DNA from: an uncultured Planktomarina sp.
GTDB lineage: Bacteria > Pseudomonadota > Alphaproteobacteria > Rhodobacterales > Rhodobacteraceae
Length of the DNA stretch: 51,027 bases
Reading direction: 5' to 3'
NCBI GenBank assembly: GCA_905182325.1
Contig: CAJJBD010000032.1
Coordinates: 1 to 51,027 of the forward strand
Position numbers and translations under genes: made by a program. Below the pieces are notes generated by a model. The model ran no database searches. It had not been told where the DNA came from and saw only the letters and a program-made list of their open reading frames with translations. Positions 16,554 to 24,964 of this stretch are shown in pieces (position 1 is the stretch's first letter; each line of letters begins with the position of its first letter).

Positions 16554-17513
16554 ATGGAAAGTAAGGCTGTCAAAATAAAAAAGGTAGCACTACATATGCC
16601 TGGCCTAGAGTCTCCTTACAGGATCCCAACATCTACAAGCCTCGTTTTGCGTGGAAACTTCATGTTGATGATCTCCATGATAACGTGGGCCGCAGGTTTC
16701 CCAGCTGCGGACTATTTGCTGCACCATGGTTGGGGCTCCCTTCTCATCATCAATATGCGGTATATTTTAGTAATAGGAGTCTTATTACCACTTTGGATTT
16801 TTGTGGATGGACCCCGTGCAGTGTTAGATGCAGATTGGATACGTGGTCTTTGGGTGGGCGGCATCTCATTTGGATTTGGGGCCTATCTATTGATTGTCGC
16901 CCAATATTTAACGGATCCAGTTCTTGTAGCAATTATAGCTGCTGCAATGCCTATTGCAGCTACAACAATTGAGGTTTTCTATAAGGAGCGTGTACTAAAA
17001 TGGTGGTTTTTTTGGGGATTGGTTTTCACGGTTTTTGGAGGTGTTATTGCGGCAGGTCAGGCCCAAGCAGCCTCGTTTAGCTTAGGAATTCTATTAGCAG
17101 TAATTGCAACATTTTTATTTGCCTGGGGATCTCATGCTACCGTTCGCAGTTTCCCAAAACTCACCACACTGGGCCGTATGACTATTACCTTTTCTGGTGG
17201 TTTTGTTGCAGTAGTCTTGGCTGCGGCAATCTCATTATTACTAGGGCATGAACTTTTCCCAGTGCGATCAGTCACTCTCTATGACTTGGGAATGATTAGC
17301 ATTTACAGTTTTTCTGCAATCATGATTTCGCAATATTTTTGGCTACGTGGCGTAGAGCGTTTGGGCATTGCTTTGGCATCTTTTCATATAAATACTGCGC
17401 CTTTTTATGTGATGCTGTTTCTGTTAGTTTTAGGTTCAGCTTGGAGTTGGACCCAGGCCATTGGAGCTAGTTTTGTGGCGTTCGGGGTGCTTTTGGCTCA
17501 ACTTAGGCGATAA
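16554..17513 (+). CDS. EamA/DMT-family transporter
   Basis: A 319-aa protein with about ten hydrophobic helices in two repeated EamA halves (about 35-170 and 175-315), the drug/metabolite exporter fold. The substrate is unknown. The start is unsure: ATG 16554 has no Shine-Dalgarno, ATG 16596 has AAGG eleven bases upstream, and the membrane part begins only near residue 35. It ends 3 bp before the convergent DUF1285 gene. Confidence 0.85.
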   Translation: MESKAVKIKKVALHMPGLESPYRIPTSTSLVLRGNFMLMISMITWAAGFPAADYLLHHGWGSLLIINMRYILVIGVLLPLWIFVDGPRAVLDADWIRGLWVGGISFGFGAYLLIVAQYLTDPVLVAIIAAAMPIAATTIEVFYKERVLKWWFFWGLVFTVFGGVIAAGQAQAASFSLGILLAVIATFLFAWGSHATVRSFPKLTTLGRMTITFSGGFVAVVLAAAISLLLGHELFPVRSVTLYDLGMISIYSFSAIMISQYFWLRGVERLGIALASFHINTAPFYVMLFLLVLGSAWSWTQAIGASFVAFGVLLAQLRR

Positions 17514-17516
17514 CTT

Positions 17517-18098
17517 TTAACCTTCTAGATCTTTTGATGGGATAATTGGAAAAAAGGTCATTTTTGAATTTAGTCCAAACCAGCTTTGGCCCCTTAAAGG
17601 CTTATGGATGCCAATGTCTACCAGTCGGTAAAAGCTTTTTCGATCAATAAGGGCCTCAAGTCCATCACGTACCAAAACATAGGGTGCGGGTTCTCCAGTT
17701 TTTTTGTCGCGTTCAATACGGATAGGGTTCTTTGGACCAGCCACCATTTCGTCACCAACCTGCGTGGTGAAATGTAGGTCTCCATTGACCTGATTGAAAT
17801 CCACTGCAACAAAAGGTGCATCGTCCACTATTATGCCAACTTTTTCAACTGGCGTGACAAGAAAATAATTATCACCCTCCCTTTTTAAAATAGAAGAAAA
17901 CAGTTTTACTAATGCTGGCCTTCCAATTGGCGTTCCGAGATAAAACCAAGTTCCATCTCTTGCAATCCGAATATCGAGGTCTCCACAAAATGGAGGGTTC
18001 CAAAGATGTACCGGTGGCAAACCCTTGCCTTTATTGGCTGCGTTAACACTCGCAACAAGGTTTTCGGCTGATGGGGTATTGATAATTTTTTCACTCAT
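17517..18098 (-). CDS. DUF1285 family protein
   Basis: A 193-aa soluble protein with the DUF1285 pattern: LWNPPFCGDLDIRIARDGTW near 32-51, GTPIGRPALVKLFSSIL near 55-71, and a beta-rich C-terminal half. The function is not known. It is divergent from moxR, with a shared 90-bp promoter region that holds a 22-bp tandem duplication. In relatives DUF1285 genes lie beside the moxR-DUF58-DUF4159 group, which suggests a shared role (inference). Confidence 0.9.
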   Translation of the reverse strand: MSEKIINTPSAENLVASVNAANKGKGLPPVHLWNPPFCGDLDIRIARDGTWFYLGTPIGRPALVKLFSSILKREGDNYFLVTPVEKVGIIVDDAPFVAVDFNQVNGDLHFTTQVGDEMVAGPKNPIRIERDKKTGEPAPYVLVRDGLEALIDRKSFYRLVDIGIHKPLRGQSWFGLNSKMTFFPIIPSKDLEG

Positions 18099-18130
18099 GT
18101 CTTCCCGCCCCTTTTCGTCGTGCTAACCTA

Positions 18131-18174
18131 TATGTAGAACGTTGTTAATTTTTATGTAGAACTTTGTTAATTTA
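18131..18174. repeat. 22-bp tandem duplication between DUF1285 and moxR
   Basis: Two adjacent 22-bp units (18131-18152, 18153-18174), each TATGTAGAAC-k-TTGTTAATTT-w, differ at only two positions. They occupy the divergent promoter region and end 14 bp before the moxR ATG. They could be a doubled regulator site or a duplicated promoter element. Confidence 0.85.
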
Positions 18175-18188
18175 TATGAGGCAATACT

Positions 18189-19196
18189 ATGACTGAAGCA
18201 AATACGCTTGTCACGCAAATTGAGAAACTCGGTGAAAAAATCGATGAAGTGCGTGCAATGATTAGCCAGGTTTTTATTGGCCAAGATCAGGTTATAGATC
18301 AGGTTTTAACAACACTTTTAAGCGGTGGCCACGCGATTTTGGTGGGGTTACCTGGCTTGGGAAAAACTCAGTTGGTGGAAACACTTTCAATAGTGATGGG
18401 CTTACACGGCAACCGAGTGCAATTCACCCCTGATTTGATGCCTGCAGATATTCTTGGTTCTGAAGTGCTGGAAGCAGGAGAGGATGGATCAAAGTCATTT
18501 AGATTCATAAAAGGCCCAGTCTTTTGCCAATTACTCATGGCTGATGAAATTAACCGTGCCAGCCCACGAACACAGTCTGCACTTTTGCAGGCTATGCAAG
18601 AGCGGACTGTTACAGTCAGTGGACAAAACTGGCAGCTGGGATCTCCATTTCACGTTTTAGCAACACAAAATCCGATTGAACAAGAAGGAACCTATCCGCT
18701 TCCAGAAGCGCAGCTGGACCGTTTTATGTTGGAAATTCAAGTTCAATACCCAGATCGTTCTTCCGAGCGAGAGATTTTATTAGCAACCACGGGTACTAAG
18801 GAAATTTCTGTGAGCCCAGTGTTTGATCCCAGCCAGATTTTAGCTGCGCAAACTTTAATTCGCCGTATGCCGGTTGGTGATAGTGTAGTTGAGTTAATTT
18901 TAGATTTGGTTAGAGCTTTTCGTCCTGAGGATCCCTCAGCGCCTGATTTGGTAAAGGAAAATATGCGCTGGGGCCCAGGACCTCGTGCGTCACAGGCTTT
19001 GATGCTAGCGGTGCGAGCGCAAGCATTACTACGTGGTGATTTAGCACCATCTGCCGTAGATGTTGCCTCATTGGCGCCAGCAGTTTTAAACCACCGAATG
19101 GCTATGGGCTTCGCGGCCCAATCCCGAGGAATGACCCAATTGGAATTAATTTCTGAAGTGACAAACTTAATTCTTCAAAAGAAAGGTGTCGCTTGA
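18189..19196 (+). CDS. moxR: MoxR-family AAA+ ATPase
   Basis: A 335-aa AAA_3 ATPase. Walker A is GLPGLGKT (53-60), Walker B MADEINRA with D119/E120, and sensor 1 is in ATQNPIEQEGTYPLPEAQLDRF. MoxR proteins act as chaperone-like ATPases that mature or activate partner proteins, often those with von Willebrand A domains encoded next door. It is the first gene of an operon in which all junctions overlap, with DUF58, DUF4159 and a membrane protein. Confidence 0.95.
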   Translation: MTEANTLVTQIEKLGEKIDEVRAMISQVFIGQDQVIDQVLTTLLSGGHAILVGLPGLGKTQLVETLSIVMGLHGNRVQFTPDLMPADILGSEVLEAGEDGSKSFRFIKGPVFCQLLMADEINRASPRTQSALLQAMQERTVTVSGQNWQLGSPFHVLATQNPIEQEGTYPLPEAQLDRFMLEIQVQYPDRSSEREILLATTGTKEISVSPVFDPSQILAAQTLIRRMPVGDSVVELILDLVRAFRPEDPSAPDLVKENMRWGPGPRASQALMLAVRAQALLRGDLAPSAVDVASLAPAVLNHRMAMGFAAQSRGMTQLELISEVTNLILQKKGVA

Positions 19197-20056
19197 CGCA
19201 TCAAAAACTTTTGAATGCAGGTCTAGAACTTGCTGAAGGCTGGCCACAATTGCTGGCGCAGGCGCAAAGCCTTGCTAATAGCTTCATAGCTGGTGGGCAC
19301 GGCCGCCGTAGGGCAGGTGTTGGAGATACCTTTTGGCAATTCCGTCCAGCACAGCAGGGTGATAATCTGAGGGACATTGATTGGCGCAGAACCGCGCGAG
19401 GGGATGATAAATTTGTTCGCCAAAATGAATGGCAAGCTGCCCAATCAATACAATTTTGGGTTGATGGAAGCGCCAGCATGCAGTTTTTTAGTTCTGCAGA
19501 AAGTAAACATTATCGTGCGGCTTGCGTGTCTTTGGCCCTTGCAATTTTACTTACCAATGCTGGTGAGCGGGTAGGTACAGTTGACGGTAAATTGCCAACC
19601 AAACAGGGTCGTATCCAAGTTGAAGAGATGGCGAAGCAGTTTAGTCTCCCAACGAAAGACGATTTTGGTAGTCCAGAAATAGATTATTTTCAGTCACAAA
19701 GTCTGGCAGTTTTTGTTTCTGATTTTTTTGGCGACATCACACTTCTTGAAAAAGCAGTTACCGCCGCCGCTAATCTAGGGGTATCTGGAGTGCTTTTGAT
19801 GATTTTGGATCCTGAAGAAATTTCGTTTCCCTTCTCTGGCCGAACAGTTTTTGAAAGCATGGCAGGGGAAATTCGCCATGAAAGTCAACAAGCGGGTGGC
19901 TTGAAATCAAAATATCAAACTATATTAAAAAACCGGCAAGCAATATTGCGTGCCCTTGCAAAGTCTGTGGGCTGGCAGTTTCACTGTGACACTACGGGCT
20001 CATCCCCGGCCGATGCATTGATATGGCTTCATCGGGCTTTAGAGCATCGCCGATGA
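19193..20056 (+). CDS. DUF58 / vWA-like protein
   Basis: A 287-aa protein with the DUF58 signature: RRRAGVGDTFWQFRPAQQGD...RDIDWRRTAR (about 38-69), followed by the MIDAS-like DGSAS starting at D91. It is the expected MoxR partner. Translation starts with TTG inside the moxR stop region (4-base overlap), implying coupling. The protein ends at a further ATGA overlap with the next gene. It is soluble, with no membrane helix. Confidence 0.93.
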   Translation: MTHQKLLNAGLELAEGWPQLLAQAQSLANSFIAGGHGRRRAGVGDTFWQFRPAQQGDNLRDIDWRRTARGDDKFVRQNEWQAAQSIQFWVDGSASMQFFSSAESKHYRAACVSLALAILLTNAGERVGTVDGKLPTKQGRIQVEEMAKQFSLPTKDDFGSPEIDYFQSQSLAVFVSDFFGDITLLEKAVTAAANLGVSGVLLMILDPEEISFPFSGRTVFESMAGEIRHESQQAGGLKSKYQTILKNRQAILRALAKSVGWQFHCDTTGSSPADALIWLHRALEHRR

Positions 20057-22800
20057 TTATTTTTGAGGTTTTGGGAATAACTAGGCCTTGGCTTCTTCTG
20101 GCTCTGATTCTCTTGCCAATTTTATGGTTTGTTTTGCGTGCGATACCGCCTGCTCCAAAAATACGCCGGTTCCCAGGTGTTAGCCTACTTCTTGAACTTA
20201 AAGATAATGATATCCAGCCTGATAAGACTCCATGGTGGCTTTTGGCCTTACGGACAATAATTATTGGTGTTTTGATTGTTGGCTTTGCGGGACCTTTTTT
20301 AAACCCTGAACTTATCGAAAACAAAAATACTAACCTGCTGATTGTGATGGAGGGAAGTTGGGCTGATGCGCCCAATTGGAATGCCCAAAAAAAAGAAGTA
20401 TTGCAGGTTGTTGAAAAGGCAAAAAATTCTGGGCAAAAAGTAGCTTTTTTACAATTGACCGATCCAAACCAAAGTTTGGTCTTTTCCGCGGCGTCTGATG
20501 CCCAGAAAAAAATTCAGACAGCAGAGCCCAATGCATGGCTCCCAAGTAGTGGCCTTGAGAGATTACTAATCAATCTGGATAGTTTTGATACTTATTGGAT
20601 TGGGTCTGCCGTTCAGTGGCCAATGCAAAGTAAGTTTACAGAAGCCTTATTAAATAAAGGCAACGTAAAGGTCTCTAAATCTAAAGTGGCGTTGTTTGGG
20701 CTATTACCAACTAGTTTTACCGAACAGGGTATCGAAGTTAATGGGATTAGGCTTAAGTCAAAGACAGCTGAGCAGGTTTCTATCAATGTTATGGGGCTGG
20801 ACCCCTCGGGTGTAGAACGAAATCTTCAAATTGCTGTCTTAAATTTTAAAGCAGGCATGTCTCAGGCTTCTCAGGTAATCGAGTTACCCAAAGAGATACG
20901 AAATCGAATTACCCGGATAATTGTTATGGGCCAGCAGTCAGCAGTTGGTGTGCGGATAGTAGGCGAGAACAACCTTCGTTCAGAAGTTGCGATTATTTCT
21001 GGAGATGTCGCTGCGCGAGAGGGATTGAAGTTACTATCTCAGGAATACTACCTCGCTAAGGCACTCAAACCGTCCCATGATTTGATTGATGGAACCATTG
21101 AGGACATTTTATTAGCTAACCCAGATGCTATAATACTTGCTGATATCGCCAAAGTTGGCGCAAAGGTAGCCATGATAGATTGGATTGAGAGGGGTGGTAC
21201 GCTGATACGCTTTGCTGGTCCAAGCTTGGCGGCAAAAAACCATGATTTAGAGAAAGCTGATGCCTTGATGCCAGTCAAGTTGCGGAGGGGAGGTCGCTCA
21301 CTGGGTGGAGCAATGTCTTGGGGATCGCCAAAAACACTACAGCCTTTCAAGGCAAACACTCCGTTTTTTGGCCTTCCAACGCCTACAGAAGTGAAAGTTA
21401 CGGCTCAAGTATTAGCACAACCAAGCCCTAACTTGGCCACACATGTGATTGCACGATTGAGTGATGGTACGCCGCTAGTTACTCAAAAGCCACTGGGCCA
21501 AGGGCGGGTAGTGCTGTTTCACGTCACCGCAAATACAGAATGGTCCAATTTACCACTTTCAGGACTATTTGTTTCAATGCTAGATAGGCTGGTAAGTAAC
21601 AGTACCTCATCCTCTTTTGAGCCTGTTGCCCTCATTGGGACTACTTGGAAACTGAGCCAGGAATTAAACGCTTTTGGGAATCTTAAATCTGTTGTTGACC
21701 GTGTTGGAATTGATGGCCAGGTTCTTGTGAGTGGGGGTATTGCAAGCAAGACCCCACCGGGGGTTTATGAAAGAGAAAAGCTCCGTTGGACAAGGAACCT
21801 TCTTCAAGAAGATAGCGAATTTAAGCTACCAATCTGGCCGTCGGCGGTAGATTTAGTTGGTCCGTCTGCGTCTCAACTGCAATCGCTAATGGCTTTATTT
21901 TTAATTATTGCCTTAGCCTTATTAGGGATTGATATTTTAACATCTCTGTGGCTTTCGGGGAAGTTCTGGGGAATGGGGGCTGCGTTTGCAGCTCTGTTTA
22001 TATTTCTTAGTTTTGCACCTGGTGATGCAAGAGCTGAATTAGCCAGTGATCGCTCACTTACAGCTACTCGCGATGTAGTTCTCGCCTATGTGCGTACTGG
22101 AGAGGTTTGGCAAGATGAAATATCATCTGCTGGGTTGCTGGGCCTTTCCTTAGCCCTGAACCAGCGTACGTCAGTTGAACCGGCAGCACCTGTGGGCGTT
22201 TCCCTTGGAATCGATGAAATCTCATTCTACCCGTTCCTATACTGGCCAATAACTTCGGATCAGAAAGCACTAACTGCAGATGAGTTACAAAAGCTGAACC
22301 GTTATCTGAAGGGTGGTGGTCTAATCTTATTTGATACCAAAGACGCTAATTTTTCCCAGTTTGGACAAAGTACAATTGAGGCACAAACCCTACAGAAAAT
22401 AACTGTTGGCCTGAATTTACCTCCTCTTTCCTTAATCCCGCAGGACCATGTTCTGACCCGCAGCTTTTATCTTCTACAAGAATTTCCAGGGCGGCATGTG
22501 GGTGCGGCAGTCTGGTTAGAGGCGAGCAGTGGAAGAAAAAACAATACAACAGAAACGCCATTTGGCAACTCTAATGATGGCGTTACCCCAGTCATTATTG
22601 GTGGAAATGATTGGGCTTCTGCGTGGGCTATTGATAGCTCTGGGCAACCACTTTTGCCTGTTGGCACTGGATTTTCGGGTGAAAGACAACGAGAAATAGC
22701 AATGCGCTTTGGTATTAATCTGATTATGCATGCGCTGACTGGAAACTATAAATCTGATCAGGTTCACATCCCCGCTTTATTGGACCGTTTAGGAAAATGA
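20053..22800 (+). CDS. BatA-N/DUF4159 membrane protein
   Basis: A 915-aa protein. The N-terminus is an aerotolerance-regulator (BatA) type region with two membrane helices (about 9-27 and 57-78). The middle is a periplasmic-looking region with a class I glutamine-amidotransferase-like segment, followed by two more helices (about 610-630 and 640-655). The C-terminal third is DUF4159 (from about 660), with SFYPFLYWPI at about 724-733. The start is ATG 20053, in ATGA overlap with DUF58; an upstream ATG at 20023 is inside that gene. Probably a membrane component handled by the MoxR/DUF58 pair; its activity is unknown. Confidence 0.92.
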   Translation: MIIFEVLGITRPWLLLALILLPILWFVLRAIPPAPKIRRFPGVSLLLELKDNDIQPDKTPWWLLALRTIIIGVLIVGFAGPFLNPELIENKNTNLLIVMEGSWADAPNWNAQKKEVLQVVEKAKNSGQKVAFLQLTDPNQSLVFSAASDAQKKIQTAEPNAWLPSSGLERLLINLDSFDTYWIGSAVQWPMQSKFTEALLNKGNVKVSKSKVALFGLLPTSFTEQGIEVNGIRLKSKTAEQVSINVMGLDPSGVERNLQIAVLNFKAGMSQASQVIELPKEIRNRITRIIVMGQQSAVGVRIVGENNLRSEVAIISGDVAAREGLKLLSQEYYLAKALKPSHDLIDGTIEDILLANPDAIILADIAKVGAKVAMIDWIERGGTLIRFAGPSLAAKNHDLEKADALMPVKLRRGGRSLGGAMSWGSPKTLQPFKANTPFFGLPTPTEVKVTAQVLAQPSPNLATHVIARLSDGTPLVTQKPLGQGRVVLFHVTANTEWSNLPLSGLFVSMLDRLVSNSTSSSFEPVALIGTTWKLSQELNAFGNLKSVVDRVGIDGQVLVSGGIASKTPPGVYEREKLRWTRNLLQEDSEFKLPIWPSAVDLVGPSASQLQSLMALFLIIALALLGIDILTSLWLSGKFWGMGAAFAALFIFLSFAPGDARAELASDRSLTATRDVVLAYVRTGEVWQDEISSAGLLGLSLALNQRTSVEPAAPVGVSLGIDEISFYPFLYWPITSDQKALTADELQKLNRYLKGGGLILFDTKDANFSQFGQSTIEAQTLQKITVGLNLPPLSLIPQDHVLTRSFYLLQEFPGRHVGAAVWLEASSGRKNNTTETPFGNSNDGVTPVIIGGNDWASAWAIDSSGQPLLPVGTGFSGERQREIAMRFGINLIMHALTGNYKSDQVHIPALLDRLGK

Positions 22801-24854
22801 TCAAAAGTACAATTTTCTTTGACCCCTTGATACCAACTTCAGTTATCGCATTAGTTGCAGGATTAGCTGCTATTTTAATATTTATTTCTATTGTTCGGCG
22901 ACTATCAGGATGGGCGTGGCGTGGCTTTGCGGTGTTGTGTGTATTATTAGCATTGGTCAATCCAGTTTTAAAAACTGAAGATCGTCAGTCAGAGCCGGAC
23001 GTAGTAATTATAATAGTTGATAAAACTTCGAGCCAACAGCTCAAGAACCGTCCTGATCAAAACGCGAAAGCTTTAGATCATATAGGTTCGATGCTCGAAG
23101 CCCGGACTAATACTGCGACACGTATAATTGAGGTGGCAGATGTAACAGGTAACAAAGGCTCTTTGCTAATGTCGGCTTTGTCAGATGCTATTGCAGAGGA
23201 GCCACAAGATCGTTTGGCAGGGGTAATAGTTATTTCGGACGGTCAAATCCATGATGCTGATTTAGTTCCAATTATTAATGCCCCCCTCCATCTCTTATTA
23301 ACTGGTGAGCCAGAGGACTGGGACCGTAAATTAATGGTAAAAAATGCCCCAGGCTTTGCTATTTTAGGTGAGCCTGTGGTATTATCAGTTATGTTAGAAG
23401 ATCAAGGTGCAGCGCCTAAAGGATCATTTGCTGAGATTTCTCTCTCGATTGATGAAAACCCAAAAACTCAATACAAAATTCCCTTAAACCAAGTTGTGGA
23501 GATTGAGGTCCGGTTAAGTCACGGTGGAATTAACGTTTTGCAATTCTCCACACCGGAAATTCCTGGTGAACTTACAGGGCAAAATAATTTCGCCGTTATT
23601 CAGATTAATGCGGTGAGGGAACGGCTGCGTGTTCTATTGGTGTCAGGTGTTCCGCATCCGGGTGAGCGCACTTGGAGAAATCTTCTGAAATCTGATAGCA
23701 GTGTCGATCTGGTACATTTTACTATTTTGCGTCCGCCTGGAAAACAAGATGACGTGCCAGTAACAGAACTATCTTTAATAGCGTTTCCAACACGCGAGTT
23801 GTTTTTAGAGAAGATTGATGAATTTGATTTGATCATTTTTGATCGATACAGGCGCCGAGGTCTTTTGCCTGCGACCTATTTTGAGAGCATTTCAGATTAC
23901 GTACGTAACGGTGGTGCTGTTTTGGTTGCTGCAGGTCCTGACTTTGCCGGAGTTAATAGTCTGTATCGATCCCCTTTGGGTTCTATATTGCCTGGGCGGC
24001 CTACTTCTCGTGTTTTTGAGGAACCTATTTTGCCAATCGTTACGGACCTTGGCCACAAACATCCGGTAAGTCAGGGTTTAGAGGATTTTGCACCTGAGCA
24101 GGGTTGGGGTCGTTGGATGCGTCAAATTGAATTAGAGGCTACATCCGGTGACGTTTTGATGGTTGGAAAACTTGATCAACCATTACTTCTAGTTGATCGG
24201 GTTGGCGCTGGGCGTGTGTCACTTCTGGCCTCAGACCACGCATGGCTGTGGGACCGAGGCTTTGAAGGAGGTGGTCCGCAAGCTGAGTTACTGCGCAGAT
24301 TGGCGCATTGGTCGATGAAGGAACCTGAGCTTGAGGAGGAGGCCTTATTTTCAACTTCTACTGAAGCTGGTTTGAGAGTTACCCGCCGCAGTATAAAAAA
24401 TGAGGGTATTCTGGAACTTGAGGTTACTGCTCCAAATGGAGATTTAATGTCTTTTGTTTTTGATGAAACTTCTCCTGGACGTTATGAAGCCTTAGTTTCT
24501 AGTGATCAGCAGGGAGTTTATCGTTTGCGATCAGATGATCTTGAAGTTGTTGCCGCTTTGGGCCCGATAGCGCCACGCGAATTTGTTCAGACTATTGCTT
24601 CGGCGGAGCCTTTTGGCACCATTTTAACAAAAACTGGTGGTACTACGAACCTAATTTCGTTTAATCTACCAAAGCTACGCAATATCCGCAGTGGTCGACC
24701 TGCCTATGGGCGAGGTTGGATTGGGCTTCTCAAGCGTGATGCATATACCATCCAAGGTGTTGAAATTCGACGGCTCCTTTCGCCATGGATTTATCTATTT
24801 TTAGCTTTGTCTAGTTTGGTATTTGGCTGGATCAGGGAGGGCCGGGCCAATTGA
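22797..24854 (+). CDS. Membrane protein with glutamine-amidotransferase-like domain
   Basis: A 685-aa protein, last of the moxR operon, starting in an ATGA overlap with the DUF4159 gene. It has two N-terminal membrane helices (about 13-33 and 38-57), a vWA-like stretch (DVVIIIVDKTSS, then VIVISDGQIHDAD), an extracytoplasmic domain related to class I amidotransferases (FDLIIFDRYRRRG, NGGAVLVAAGPDF at about 375) without a recognisable catalytic Cys, and a final helix (about 660-678). This two-ends-anchored plan is typical for the family found with MoxR operons. The function is unknown. Confidence 0.88.
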   Translation: MIKSTIFFDPLIPTSVIALVAGLAAILIFISIVRRLSGWAWRGFAVLCVLLALVNPVLKTEDRQSEPDVVIIIVDKTSSQQLKNRPDQNAKALDHIGSMLEARTNTATRIIEVADVTGNKGSLLMSALSDAIAEEPQDRLAGVIVISDGQIHDADLVPIINAPLHLLLTGEPEDWDRKLMVKNAPGFAILGEPVVLSVMLEDQGAAPKGSFAEISLSIDENPKTQYKIPLNQVVEIEVRLSHGGINVLQFSTPEIPGELTGQNNFAVIQINAVRERLRVLLVSGVPHPGERTWRNLLKSDSSVDLVHFTILRPPGKQDDVPVTELSLIAFPTRELFLEKIDEFDLIIFDRYRRRGLLPATYFESISDYVRNGGAVLVAAGPDFAGVNSLYRSPLGSILPGRPTSRVFEEPILPIVTDLGHKHPVSQGLEDFAPEQGWGRWMRQIELEATSGDVLMVGKLDQPLLLVDRVGAGRVSLLASDHAWLWDRGFEGGGPQAELLRRLAHWSMKEPELEEEALFSTSTEAGLRVTRRSIKNEGILELEVTAPNGDLMSFVFDETSPGRYEALVSSDQQGVYRLRSDDLEVVAALGPIAPREFVQTIASAEPFGTILTKTGGTTNLISFNLPKLRNIRSGRPAYGRGWIGLLKRDAYTIQGVEIRRLLSPWIYLFLALSSLVFGWIREGRAN

Positions 24855-24928
24855 ATTGGTGGGGTTCATGGTGACTAAAAAATAAAATTAGCTCGCCATT
24901 TTCAGCAACTGGCTTGTTAATGATGTAA

Positions 24929-24951
24929 ATTGGTTATATTTATTGACCAAT
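24929..24951. promoter_or_regulatory. Probable GlcC operator upstream of glcDEF
   Basis: ATTGG-N13-CCAAT lies 13 bp before the glcD ATG. It has the same half-sites, spacing and AT-rich centre as the dyad in front of the FadR-family regulator at 6.9 kb, and both right arms read TGACCAAT. The centre contains a TATATT that could be the -10 box. Confidence 0.6.
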
Positions 24952-24964
24952 CTGGAGATTTATT

